A stretch of 32,087 bases of DNA, taken from the NCBI GenBank assembly GCA_021817825.1, contig JAKAFS010000016.1:22499-54585 (forward strand), read 5' to 3'. Below, in pieces: positions 18,712-26,561 of the stretch; the stretch's first letter is position 1; each line of letters starts with the position of its first letter. The notes beneath the pieces were generated by a model that worked only from the letters and a program-made list of their open reading frames with translations, made no database searches and had not been told where the DNA came from. The translations under genes and the position numbers were made by a program. The stretch comes from Deltaproteobacteria bacterium. Its GTDB lineage: Bacteria; Desulfobacterota; Syntrophia; Syntrophales; UBA5619.

Positions 18712-19002
18712 ATGATCAAACACCTCGTTCTTGCCAAGTTCAAACCGGGGGTCACCACGGCCGAAATCGCCGCGCTGAAAAAATCCCTCGCCGCGCTTCC
18801 GGCCCTCATCCCCGAGATCAAGGGGTATGAGTTCGGAGAGGACATCCGTCCGGAAAAGACACTGGACTTTGCCCTCGTATCGACCTTTGAGGATACGGCG
18901 TCCCTGAAGCGCTACCTGGTTCAACCCGATCATGCGGTTGTCGGCAAATACATTCGCAGCCTCTGCGAAAGTCTCCAAATTGTCGATTTCGAACAGCACT
19001 GA
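18712..19002 (+). CDS. Dabb (stress-responsive A/B barrel) family protein
   Basis: 96 residues, the normal length for a single Dabb domain. The N-terminus MIKHLVLAKFKPGVT, the central GYEFGEDIRPEKTLDFALVSTF and the C-terminal YLVQPDHAVVGKYIRSL carry the family pattern, including the HxxV motif of the ferredoxin-like dimeric barrel. Members include plant stress proteins, polyketide cyclases and enzymes of unknown role. The ATG at 18712 has a clear AAGGAG seven bases upstream. No partner identifies its substrate. Confidence 0.92.
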   Translation: MIKHLVLAKFKPGVTTAEIAALKKSLAALPALIPEIKGYEFGEDIRPEKTLDFALVSTFEDTASLKRYLVQPDHAVVGKYIRSLCESLQIVDFEQH

Positions 19003-19029
19003 CGAATGCCGATATAAGGGCTTGTCTGG

Positions 19030-19045
19030 TCCATATCATGGATAT
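19030..19045. promoter_or_regulatory. Overlapping palindromes, possible operator
   Basis: TCCAT-ATC-ATGGA (19030-19042) and ATATC-ATG-GATAT (19033-19045) interlock within 16 bases, about 85 bases upstream of the MFS start. Such symmetry suits a dimeric repressor, but no clear promoter elements are adjacent. Confidence 0.25.
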
Positions 19046-19128
19046 TGCAATAAAGAGAGATCGGGTTCGTCGTCATCCGCTGACCGCTCAATACGCAAAA
19101 TCAGAACCTGAAAGGCAGTTTGAACCCG

Positions 19129-20346
19129 ATGTCAAAAAAGGCAAATGAATCCGGGATTTTCCCTGGCTGGACGGTCGTCATTGCCGCATTTTTCGTGACC
19201 ATGAGCCTGGGGGAGGCCATGTGGTCCTTCGGCATTTTCTTCAAGCCCCTACAGGCCGAGTTCGGCTGGAGCAGAGGCTTGGTTTCGTCGGCCTACACCG
19301 CTTTTCTGCTTGCCTATTCCCTGGCCAGCATCGTGGCCGGCAGGCTTTCGGACCGCTTTGGCCCGCGTCTGGTCCTCATGGCCAGCGGCATGCTCGCCGG
19401 TCTGGGAATCTGCCTCTGTAGCCGGACCCAGAGCCTGAACGAATTACGGTTTTTTCTGATGATTGCGGGCCTCGGCGCCGGGGGCACCTGGCCCGTTCCC
19501 ACCGCCACCGTACAGCGCTGGTTCTACGGGAAACCAAGAGCCGGCCTGGCATTGGGGATCGTCTCCTCGGGCATCGGGATCGGGGCCATCGTTTTTACCC
19601 CGCTGATCAATTATCTGATCTTGAGTCAGGGCTGGCGGGATGCCTTCCTGATCGTCGGGATTCTCAGCCTGGGAGTCATTGTCGCGGCCTCGCTGTTCAT
19701 CAGGGAAAGTCCGAAGCCGGTGGCTTCCGGCGGAGGCGGGGCGGCGACCGGCGAGGCGGGAAAACCGGAACTGACGACGGGCAAAGTGTTGACGCAGGTC
19801 TCTTTTTTGATCATCACCTTTGCCGGATGCGCGTCGATCTCCGTTTCGCAGTTCATCTCCGTCCACATGGTTCCCTTTGCAACCGATCTCGGGATTTCTT
19901 CCACCGTTGCGGCGGCCGCCGTCGGCCTGATCGGGGCCGTGTCGATTCCCGGCCGTGTCCTTTCCGGGCCGCTTGCCGACAAGATCGGGTGGCGCCGGAC
20001 CCTTTCCTGCTCCCTCTTCGGTTTGGCCATCGCGGTCGTCTGGACGCTGTTCACCCAGACGGAATGGATGCTCTATGCCTTTGCCGTTTTTTTCGGGCTC
20101 TTCTGGGGGATCAGGGTGACCGCCATGAACGGCATTGTCGGTTCCTTCTTCGGAATGCGCTCGGTGGGTGATCTGATAGGGATCACGTCCGCGGTCGCCA
20201 ACATTGCCGGTGCCTTCGTGCCCTATATCGCCGGGCAGGTGTTCGACTCGCTCGGAAGCTACACCATGGTTTTCCGCTCCCTGGCGCTGCTCCTCCTCGT
20301 TGCCGGTCTCCTGACCATGGCGATAAAAAAACCGGCCGAAGCGTAG
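19129..20346 (+). CDS. MFS transporter, OFA/monocarboxylate-carrier type
   Basis: About 405 residues with 12 predicted membrane segments in two halves, joined by a Gly/Ala-rich cytoplasmic loop (SGGGGAATGEAG). The N-terminus FPGWTVVIAAFFVTMSLGEAMWSFGIFFKPLQAEFGWSR, here cited as WTVVIAAFF and SFGIFFKPLQ, is typical of OFA/MCT-like carriers, and GRLSDRFGPR is motif A. Likely cargo is a small carboxylate such as oxalate, formate, lactate or pyruvate (inference from the family). The ATG at 19129 is preferred; an in-frame TTG at 19120 lies closer to AAAGG (19111-19115) and cannot be excluded. Its last codons encode half of the terminator of the convergent gene. Confidence 0.88.
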   Translation: MSKKANESGIFPGWTVVIAAFFVTMSLGEAMWSFGIFFKPLQAEFGWSRGLVSSAYTAFLLAYSLASIVAGRLSDRFGPRLVLMASGMLAGLGICLCSRTQSLNELRFFLMIAGLGAGGTWPVPTATVQRWFYGKPRAGLALGIVSSGIGIGAIVFTPLINYLILSQGWRDAFLIVGILSLGVIVAASLFIRESPKPVASGGGGAATGEAGKPELTTGKVLTQVSFLIITFAGCASISVSQFISVHMVPFATDLGISSTVAAAAVGLIGAVSIPGRVLSGPLADKIGWRRTLSCSLFGLAIAVVWTLFTQTEWMLYAFAVFFGLFWGIRVTAMNGIVGSFFGMRSVGDLIGITSAVANIAGAFVPYIAGQVFDSLGSYTMVFRSLALLLLVAGLLTMAIKKPAEA

Positions 20347-20360
20347 GACGCTTCGGCCGG
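20325..20360 (-). terminator. Strong intrinsic terminator embedded in the end of the convergent MFS gene
   Basis: A perfect 12-bp inverted repeat, CCGGCCGAAGCG (20332-20343) and CGCTTCGGCCGG (20349-20360) with a 5-base loop, reads on the minus strand into seven T residues (20331-20325). It ends the acd/BioD-like operon. The left arm and U-tract lie inside the MFS coding sequence, and the MFS stop codon is in the loop. Confidence 0.85.
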
Positions 20361-20431
20361 CCAAGATCATCTGTTTGTCTCACCATTCTGACCGGTGCAA
20401 GGCAAAGACTGCCGCAGCGGTCGGCACGGGT

Positions 20432-21472
20432 CTATTTGGTCCCGAACTCCCTTAACTCCACATGGGCGTTGATCAACTTTTCGATGAGCGCGATCTTCTC
20501 GGCATCGCCGCTGGTGAGCAGCGGCTCCAGCGCGTCGATCTGCTTGGCCACCGTATAGGTATCCACCGAAACGAGCAACAACGGGATTTCGAGCTTCGCG
20601 GCCTTGGCGATCAGATTGGCCGGCGGCATGATGTTGTTGGTGAGGATGACGGCCGATACCTTGCAGTCCAGGGCGGCAACGAGCATGTCGCTGCGGTCGC
20701 CGCCGGTGATGACGACCCGGTGCTCCTCCTGGAAGAGGGGAAGCTTCATGGCCGAGGCGGCCGACATGGCGCCGATGATGATGCCTTTGACGGGCCGGTG
20801 GAGCTGGGATTCGCCGGCGATGATCTTTGCGAACAGCCGGTCGGCCAGATAGCCCACCGTGAAAAGCGGCAGTTCATCGCAGTAAGGGAGAATTCCCAGG
20901 ACCGGGACGCCCAGCGCCTTGATCTTGGGAAGGAAAATTTCCACGAACTCTGTGACGTTGGGTACTTTGTTGACGATGATGCCTTGAAAACGGCTATTGT
21001 CGGTATAGCCCCAGCGTTTCAGAAAGGCGATGTCATCGAGGATCTGGTTTTCGTCTCCCGATACGACGACGATCAACTTGGCGTCCGCGTCCTGGGCCAA
21101 CGAATAGGCGTCCAGATGGACAGTGCTGCCGTAGGTGATGTCCCGGCCGGCCTCGATGAAGAAGACGTCCTTCCCCAGGCCTACCGTTTCGACCAGATCG
21201 CCGATCTTTTCCCGGGTCGCCGCTTCGTCGAACATGGAACTGAGCTTCGCCGGGTGGAAGCCGATGCTCAACTCCTCAGGATCTGTCTCCAGGCTGAAGA
21301 GGTTCGTGACGAGGGCGGCGTCGTAATCCCAAAGTTTCTTCTTGTGATAGATCAGCCGTTCGCCGAATGGTTTGATGTAGCCGACTTTTCCCCCCAATGC
21401 CTTGGCGAGACCGATAATGATGCTCGTCTTTCCTGCACTGGCCCGCATGGATGTAATGACATACTTATTCAT
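20432..21472 (-). CDS. BioD-like ATPase with DRTGG domain (Pta N-terminal-like)
   Basis: 346 residues. The N-terminal dethiobiotin-synthetase-like domain has a modified Walker A (TSMRASAGKTS, residues 7-17), IEAGRDITYGS around 106 and IVVVSGDENQILDD around 134. The C-terminal DRTGG domain carries VVITGGDRSDM around residues 253-263. The same two-domain unit forms the N-terminal regulatory half of long phosphotransacetylases, here without the acetyltransferase. It lies 33 bases downstream of an ADP-forming acyl-CoA synthetase, so a regulatory or chaperone-like role in acyl-CoA/ATP metabolism is plausible (inference). CBS domains are absent. The start ATG is clear, though the ribosome site is modest. 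A strong terminator follows. Confidence 0.87.
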   Translation of the reverse strand: MNKYVITSMRASAGKTSIIIGLAKALGGKVGYIKPFGERLIYHKKKLWDYDAALVTNLFSLETDPEELSIGFHPAKLSSMFDEAATREKIGDLVETVGLGKDVFFIEAGRDITYGSTVHLDAYSLAQDADAKLIVVVSGDENQILDDIAFLKRWGYTDNSRFQGIIVNKVPNVTEFVEIFLPKIKALGVPVLGILPYCDELPLFTVGYLADRLFAKIIAGESQLHRPVKGIIIGAMSAASAMKLPLFQEEHRVVITGGDRSDMLVAALDCKVSAVILTNNIMPPANLIAKAAKLEIPLLLVSVDTYTVAKQIDALEPLLTSGDAEKIALIEKLINAHVELREFGTK

Positions 21473-21505
21473 TGCTGTGACCTCCGATTTCCATCACCGC
21501 TATAA

Positions 21506-23629
21506 TCAACTTTTAGAAAGTAGAATGCGCACATCGACCGCCTTGGCGCCCATCCCTTGTTCGTAGACGACCAGAGGGTTGATCTCGATATCCGTAATGC
21601 CCTTGCAATTGTTGATGATGGCGCCGATCTTGATGATCGCCTCCACCAGTTTACTGACATCTTTCATCTTTTCGCCCCGTACCCCCAAAAGCAGAGGATA
21701 GGCGCGAATCTCCTTGATCATCGTCTGGATCTCCGGCTGATCCAGAGGAAGAGCCCGGAAAGCGACGTCTTTCATCACCTCGACGTAGATCCCGCCGAGG
21801 CCGACCATGATCGTCGGGCCGAAGATGGCATCCCGGCGCGCGCCGATGATCATTTCGACCCCCGGCCGGACCATTTCGGATAACGAGACCCCTTCGATCA
21901 GGGCGTGGGGGACGTTTGCCCGGCAGTTCCGCATGATCGCTTCATAGGCGTCGGAGATTTCTTCCTTGTTTTCCAGATCCAGCGCGATGCCGCCGGCATC
22001 GCTTTTGTGGATGATATCCTTGGAGATGATCTTCATGGCGATGGGATAGCCGACCGCCTCGGCCGCTTTTACGGCCGCCTCCAGCGTCGCGGCATTCATG
22101 GAACGGGGAACGGGGATATCCGCGATTTCCATGATCTGCTGGGCCTCGTGGGCGAGCAGAAAATGACGTTTGGAGGCGATGGCCTTTTTGACGATGGCGT
22201 CGATGGCGGCAAAGTCCATGGTCGCGTCGACGTCCTCGTCCGGGCAGGCCCCGCGATAGCGGCAGTAGCGGTAGACCGCGCCCAGCGTCGAAACCACGTC
22301 ATACACATCGTCTCCGACGGGAATGCCGCGGCGGCGGGCCTCCACCAGGTATCCGTCCGTCGCCTCTCCCCCCAGGAGGGAAAAGAGCAGAAGCTTTCCT
22401 TTTTCCCGGAAGCGGGCGACGTTCGTTTCGACCATCTCTTTCAAGCGGTCGGCGGTAAAGGTGGCGTTTTCGCAATAGATGCCGATGACGGTATCGATGC
22501 GATCCGATGCCAGTGCGGCATCGAAGGCCTTGTTATAGTTTTCCGGAGAGGCTCCCCCCGTCACGTCGACGGGATTCTTCGCCGAGCCGATTTCGGGAAT
22601 GACGGGCAGGAAGGTCTGTTTGAGGTCTTCGGCATCGTCGTAGAGGGGAACGTTGTATTTCTCACAGGCGTCCGTCGCCATGACCCCTGCGCCGCCGCCG
22701 TTGGTGATGATCACGGTGCTTTCGCTGCGGGGGAGGGGATTGCTGGTGATGAACTTGCACCAGTTGAAGGCTTCCTTGGTGCTTTCTGCGCGCAAGGCCC
22801 CGCACTGGCGGGCGATGGCGTCGAAGAGACCGTCGGACCCGGCCAGCGATCCCGTATGGGATGCCGCCGCCATGGCCCCTCGCTGGGACCGTCCGGACTT
22901 GATGATGATGACGGGCTTGACGCGGGTGGTGTTCTTCAACGCTTCGATGAATTTCTCGCCGTTGCGCACCCCCTCGATATACAGGAGAATCGCGTGGGTG
23001 TCTTCATGGCCTTGCAGATAGGCGAGGAGATCCGATTCGTCGATATCCGATTTGTTGCCTACCGAGACCATGGCGGAAATGCCGATGCGTTCCACCGCGG
23101 CCTGTCCCACCAATGTGAGCCCCAACGCGCCGCTCTGGGTAATCATCGCCAGATTGCCGCGGGGGATGTCTCCGGAGACGAAAGTGGCATTGATATTCGA
23201 GGCCGAGGAGTAGATTCCGAAGACGTTGGGCCCCAGGATGCGCATGCCGTGCTCGGTCGCGTATTCCGTAATCTTCCGCTCTTCTTCGAGGTTGCCGATC
23301 TCCGAGAAACCTGCCGAGATGATAATGGCGTTTTTGGTCTTTTTCTGGCACAACTCCTTGACGGAGTCAAAGACGAAACGGGCCGGGATCGTCACCACGG
23401 CGACGTCGATCTCGTCCTCCACCTCGGCGAGCGAACGCCGGACCGGAACGCCTTCGATCTCGCCGCCGGAGGGGTTGATCGGATAAAGAATACCGCTATA
23501 TCCGCCGGAGAGAATATTCTTCAAGACGGCATAGCCGATCTTCCCGGGTACGCTCGAGGCGCCGATTACCGCAACGGTGCGCGGTTCAAAAAGGCGCCGT
23601 ATTTGATCATCAAGTTTATTTGCATTCAT
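21506..23629 (-). CDS. ADP-forming acetate/acyl-CoA synthetase, fused alpha-beta form
   Basis: Catalyses acyl-CoA + ADP + phosphate to acid + CoA + ATP, an energy-conserving step in anaerobes. Of 707 residues, about 10-140 form the CoA-binding Rossmann domain (VAVIGASSVPGKIGY), 150-290 the succinyl-CoA-ligase-like domain with the phospho-histidine in AASHTGSLAGSD (His258), and about 480-705 the ATP-grasp domain (PIAMKIISKDIIHKSDAGGIALDL). All parts are present in one chain, as in archaeal-type ACD and PatZ-like proteins, but there is no GNAT domain, so it is not a protein acetyltransferase. The start ATG at 23629 has only a weak upstream purine run. It leads a two-gene operon with the BioD/DRTGG protein. 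The acyl group used is unknown. Confidence 0.95.
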   Translation of the reverse strand: MNANKLDDQIRRLFEPRTVAVIGASSVPGKIGYAVLKNILSGGYSGILYPINPSGGEIEGVPVRRSLAEVEDEIDVAVVTIPARFVFDSVKELCQKKTKNAIIISAGFSEIGNLEEERKITEYATEHGMRILGPNVFGIYSSASNINATFVSGDIPRGNLAMITQSGALGLTLVGQAAVERIGISAMVSVGNKSDIDESDLLAYLQGHEDTHAILLYIEGVRNGEKFIEALKNTTRVKPVIIIKSGRSQRGAMAAASHTGSLAGSDGLFDAIARQCGALRAESTKEAFNWCKFITSNPLPRSESTVIITNGGGAGVMATDACEKYNVPLYDDAEDLKQTFLPVIPEIGSAKNPVDVTGGASPENYNKAFDAALASDRIDTVIGIYCENATFTADRLKEMVETNVARFREKGKLLLFSLLGGEATDGYLVEARRRGIPVGDDVYDVVSTLGAVYRYCRYRGACPDEDVDATMDFAAIDAIVKKAIASKRHFLLAHEAQQIMEIADIPVPRSMNAATLEAAVKAAEAVGYPIAMKIISKDIIHKSDAGGIALDLENKEEISDAYEAIMRNCRANVPHALIEGVSLSEMVRPGVEMIIGARRDAIFGPTIMVGLGGIYVEVMKDVAFRALPLDQPEIQTMIKEIRAYPLLLGVRGEKMKDVSKLVEAIIKIGAIINNCKGITDIEINPLVVYEQGMGAKAVDVRILLSKS

Positions 23630-23680
23630 TATTCAAAAGTTTCCGCAACATCATCTTTTCAGGTTGACCAGTCCAGTGAA

Positions 23681-23689
23681 AATATACCA
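23681..23689 (-). promoter_or_regulatory. Possible extended -10 promoter for the acd operon
   Basis: On the minus strand TGG-TATATT forms an extended -10 element about 52 bases before the start codon. No recognisable -35 is seen at the right distance. The surrounding sequence is AT-rich. Confidence 0.35.
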
Positions 23690-23879
23690 CAGTTTAAGTT
23701 GAAAGTTTCCCTCATTCCTTTGTACTTTCAATGCCTGACATGGATCCAGTACCCAATGCCGGGAGATGATTATTGAAAGAACCACCTACCCCCGAAGGGG
23801 GAGGATGCTTATAGCACATTTTTATCAGGAATCGATAGTCCTTTATTGAAAATTTTTTCTCTCACAATATCTGCCTATT

Positions 23880-24098
23880 ACAAATTACCACGCAATATTC
23901 GGTCTCCGAGGGGCCGGTCTGCTGCCATCGGCAGGGGGGCAGGTTGCATTCGTCCACTGGATTTCATTTGAAAAAGATGATAAGAACGTTACTGAAATAG
24001 CATGAGCCGTTGATTGTTCCGTTCCCCATCACCCAGTGGAGGGAAATATGGACTGGCTGACGAAACCCCGTGACTTCAAAAAGAGCGGGGTTTTTTAT
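23880..24098 (+). ncRNA. Candidate structured leader or small RNA ending at an intrinsic terminator
   Basis: A plus-strand terminator at 24063-24098 has no coding gene upstream, since acd runs the other way. Between about 23880 and the terminator there are further hairpins: GGTCTC-CGA-GGGGCC (23901-23915, two G-U pairs) and CTGCC-ATC-GGCAG (23922-23934). The region could be a bactofilin-gene leader with an attenuator or an independent small RNA. The 5' end is a guess; an AT-rich stretch at 23820-23880 could hold a promoter but no clean one is visible. I found no match to a riboswitch class I know. Confidence 0.35.
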
Positions 24099-24131
24099 TG
24101 CCGGTTTGTGATCTTTTTCGTTGGACCCTAA
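24048..24131 (+). CDS. Possible 27-residue leader peptide overlapping a terminator
   Basis: ATG 24048 follows GGAGGG at 6 bases and opens a 27-codon frame ending TAA at 24129-24131, 26 bases before the bactofilin-like start. The peptide begins MDWLTKPRDFKKSG and ends in a hydrophobic VIFFVG stretch. The intrinsic terminator hairpin lies wholly inside this frame, as in translational attenuators. There is no homology to support it, so it may be chance. Confidence 0.3.
   Translation: MDWLTKPRDFKKSGVFYCRFVIFFVGP
24063..24098 (+). terminator. Intrinsic terminator with no upstream gene
   Basis: AAACCCCG (24063-24070) and CGGGGTTT (24086-24093) form a perfect 8-bp stem with a 15-base loop, and the T-run covers 24091-24096 followed by ATT. 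Orientation is plus strand; the reverse direction has only TTT. Confidence 0.75.
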
Positions 24132-24157
24132 GCGGCGGTTACCTGAGGAGGGGAGAC

Positions 24158-24616
24158 ATGTCGGACAAAGAGGCATTGCGGCAGGCGGACGAGTACGGTT
24201 TGAACATTCCGGGCAACCGAGCGCTTCCCCGGCTTGTCGTCACCGAAGACTGCACACTCACGGATGCACACGAGGGCGACGTTCATGTCGAGGCGGGTGC
24301 TTTCCGGCTCGCTGGGAGCCTTCGGGGGAACCTCGATCTGATGTGCGGCGTTCAGGCCTTCCTTTCCGGCACGCAACGGGGAAACGTCGCTGTCGCAAAG
24401 GGCGCCACCGTGGTCGTCACCGGCGCCATACAGGGTCGGACTCAGGTTGCCAGCGGAGGGGTCGTCATTGTTGAAGCGACGGGCCGAATCTTGGGGTTCC
24501 TCGTGAACGACGGCGAGGTCGTCATCCGCGGCATGTTCGGCGGCTACTATGCCGGCAGCGGCAAATTGAGACTCGAATGCGATGGTTTGTCCCGCAGCCG
24601 AAAAGCGATTCAGTAA
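24158..24616 (+). CDS. Bactofilin-like (polymer-forming) beta-helical protein
   Basis: 152 residues. After a ~25-residue N-terminal tail the chain is a run of short repeats with Gly and small or hydrophobic residues at regular spacing (for example GNLDLMCGVQAFLSG, GNVAVAKGATVVVTG, GRTQVASGGVVIVEA). This is the pattern of bactofilins and related right-handed beta-helix proteins. Classical bactofilins polymerise without nucleotide and shape the cell or anchor envelope enzymes; this divergent member could instead be a stand-alone hexapeptide-type protein. No membrane segment. The ATG at 24158 has an excellent GAGGAGGGG upstream, which overrides an in-frame TTG at 24098. A possible attenuator precedes it. 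Confidence 0.68.
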   Translation: MSDKEALRQADEYGLNIPGNRALPRLVVTEDCTLTDAHEGDVHVEAGAFRLAGSLRGNLDLMCGVQAFLSGTQRGNVAVAKGATVVVTGAIQGRTQVASGGVVIVEATGRILGFLVNDGEVVIRGMFGGYYAGSGKLRLECDGLSRSRKAIQ

Positions 24617-24844
24617 AAGGGAGGGATTCCGTTTCCACCCGTCCGGTCGCTCCGGCAGGCAAATAAGCTGGCTCCCGACGGCAAGGTGCCAGACCCCGTG
24701 ATTCCTTCCGCGGAAACCCGCCGGCGCCGGAGATTTATCCAAGGGCTGTCTTTGCCGCTGTTTTATTTTCACGGCCTGAGATAGTATCGCACCGTTTAGG
24801 CATAAAAAAGCAAAACAAGAAAGAATAAAGGGGATGAAAAGAAA

Positions 24845-25228
24845 ATGAAAAGAGCGTCATATTGGGGAATCATTGCAGTTTCTTTATTTGTTTCGTTAAG
24901 TTGCGTTTCGTTCGCAGTTGCAGAAGAAATGCCCGACAAAGCCCATTGCCCCGACAAGGTTTTTGCCTGCTATGAAAATGAAGGTCGGGGCGTTGGCGCC
25001 GGAACGGTAGATGTGCCGCAATGCTGGACCTGGAAATGGTTGCCCCCAGGCTGCCATGATTGCCATACCTCGGCAGAATTCTATGCCAAGTATACGAAAA
25101 AGTGCAACGAGCAGGCCCCTGCCGATTGCAAAGGGAAATGCTGGGCCTGTGATAAAGTCGATTCCGCAAACAATACGCAGATGAACTATTGCTATGACCT
25201 TGAAGGCAAGGAACATACGATGCAATAG
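24845..25228 (+). CDS. Secreted cysteine-rich protein with one CxxCH motif
   Basis: 127 residues. A Sec signal peptide (basic MKR, hydrophobic core to about residue 24, AVA-EE cleavage near 26/27) sends it to the periplasm or outside. The mature part of ~100 residues has ten cysteines (35, 42, 60, 70, 73, 87, 95, 99, 102, 116). One CxxCH (CHDCH, residues 70-74) could bind a c-type heme covalently; a CxxC pair (CWAC) is also present. The even number of cysteines would also suit five disulfides. I do not recognise the family. The ATG at 24845 follows AAGGGG; an earlier ATG at 24834 hits a stop after four codons. Confidence 0.75.
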   Translation: MKRASYWGIIAVSLFVSLSCVSFAVAEEMPDKAHCPDKVFACYENEGRGVGAGTVDVPQCWTWKWLPPGCHDCHTSAEFYAKYTKKCNEQAPADCKGKCWACDKVDSANNTQMNYCYDLEGKEHTMQ

Positions 25229-25418
25229 GGCAGAGCCTGCCTGGATGACCGGTCGGATGCTTTCCTTTGGCCCCCCAAAGTCGTCGATGTCCTCTGGGCA
25301 GATCTCTTGCCCGATGGTTCAACGTCAGGAAAGTGCCTGGCATGATTCGGAACGCTCGCCCGGGGGCGGCTCCGCACCTGCCTCGGGGAGTCTTCCCGGG
25401 GTCGGAGAGGTGGCTGGA

Positions 25419-26138
25419 ATGGCGAACCTGCATCTGGAAGACGTGAGAAGCCGGAGAAAAATCGGAATTTTACAGATGAAAATAAAATTGTCGCTTGTCC
25501 TATTGCTGATCGTCTTGTATTGGTCACTGCTCGTTCCTGATGATCTCCTGTCGCAGGGGTTGAAAGGGCCAAACGTACTCGATGCAAAAGTGAAATCCTT
25601 TCTTGAAAAACGACGGGGAACCTGGACGGATCTGAATGTTCCCGAAAGGGATGGAAAGCTCCTGTACGATCTGATCGTCAAGAATCAATACCGAAAAGCT
25701 CTGGAAATAGGGACTTCCACCGGCCACTCCGGCATTTATATTGCCTGGGCGCTGAGCAAAACAAAGGGAAAGCTGATTACCATCGAGATCGATAAAGAAC
25801 GCCATCAGCGGGCATTGGCCAATTTCGCGGAAGCAGGTCTGGCGGAATATATCGATGCCCGGCTGGCCGATGCCCATGATCTGGTCAAAGAGCTGCGGGG
25901 ACCTTTCGATTTCGTTTTCTGTGATGCCGACAAGGAATGGTACAAGCAATATTTCATCGATATTTATCCAAAGCTGGAAAAAGGCGGATGCTACACGGCC
26001 CACAATGTTTCCCCGGGAAGCCGGGGCATGGCGGGAGGGACAAGACAGTTCTACGACTACGTGAAGAGTCTGCCCGCCCTGAAAACGACCGTTGACGAGA
26101 GCGGCGGCGGATTGTCCATCAGCTATAGGTTGCGATGA
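25419..26138 (+). CDS. Membrane-anchored class I SAM-dependent methyltransferase (O-methyltransferase-like)
   Basis: About 239 residues. A single N-terminal membrane segment (KLSLVLLLIVLYWSLLV) is followed by a catalytic domain with the SAM-binding motif I ALEIGTSTGHSGIYIAWAL, acidic motif LITIEIDKERH, and motif IV-like FDFVFCDADKEWYKQYF, as in COMT/CCoAOMT-type enzymes. It would transfer methyl groups to a small-molecule hydroxyl, with the domain on one face of the membrane; the C-terminal part may be periplasmic if the N-terminus works as a signal anchor, which would be odd because SAM is cytoplasmic. Start ATG 25419 is chosen for GGAGAGG at 8 bases; a second ATG at 25476 begins directly before the membrane segment but lacks a good ribosome site. 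Confidence 0.8.
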   Translation: MANLHLEDVRSRRKIGILQMKIKLSLVLLLIVLYWSLLVPDDLLSQGLKGPNVLDAKVKSFLEKRRGTWTDLNVPERDGKLLYDLIVKNQYRKALEIGTSTGHSGIYIAWALSKTKGKLITIEIDKERHQRALANFAEAGLAEYIDARLADAHDLVKELRGPFDFVFCDADKEWYKQYFIDIYPKLEKGGCYTAHNVSPGSRGMAGGTRQFYDYVKSLPALKTTVDESGGGLSISYRLR

Positions 26139-26561
26139 GGGCGATAATGTCGATTCGGATAGACTGTGCCTATAGGTTTCCATTCCCTTGCCTGCCATTT
26201 CCGGCTAGGGGACGAAGCCGCCGATCCCACAGCTAAAACTGGGGATATCGTCTTCAACAGTGTGCGCCACTCTGGCGAAAGACAGGCCATCTGCCCGTGC
26301 TGCTTTTTCTTAGTCTCCCTCCGCTGAAGTTTGCGTCGACCTCCCTTTCATTCCCGAATCTGATTCCGGGGCTCCGGTTTTGAGAATAATCGTTCCGCAT
26401 GGCTAATGAGGGTGCGTAGGTGGGTATTAATGGACCGGTATGCAGTTTTTATAGAAATTCACTCTGGCGAGTGGTAATAGATCCAGGACTATTTCGTTCT
26501 CGATATTTGAGATAGAGGATGCATATACTGGGCGATATCAAAATGATAGGAGGAATGGCGG
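26139..26561 (+). other. Intergenic region before the flavoprotein gene
   Basis: No coding sequence is supported in these 423 bases. One weak promoter-like pair, TTAATG (26427-26432) and TATAGA (26450-26455) with 17 bases between, points toward the flavoprotein gene. The far part is more AT-rich than its neighbours. No repeats or RNA genes were recognised. Confidence 0.4.

Noticed and set aside
17952..20346. DUF2889, Dabb and MFS genes as one operon
   Set aside because: Gaps of 172 and 126 bases with possible promoter and operator elements make separate units more likely.
21905..23776. 623-codon plus-strand open frame opposite the acyl-CoA synthetase
   Set aside because: Antisense mirror of a convincing three-domain enzyme; composition (many Gly, Asp, His, Val) is that of a shadow frame.
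24063..24098. Terminator as end of the acd operon on the minus strand
   Set aside because: acd runs away from it and the minus-strand side has only TTT, so it cannot serve that operon.
23964..24176. 70-codon minus-strand frame in the gap before the bactofilin-like gene
   Set aside because: Overlaps the terminator and the start of the bactofilin-like gene, has no ribosome site of note and no recognisable motif.
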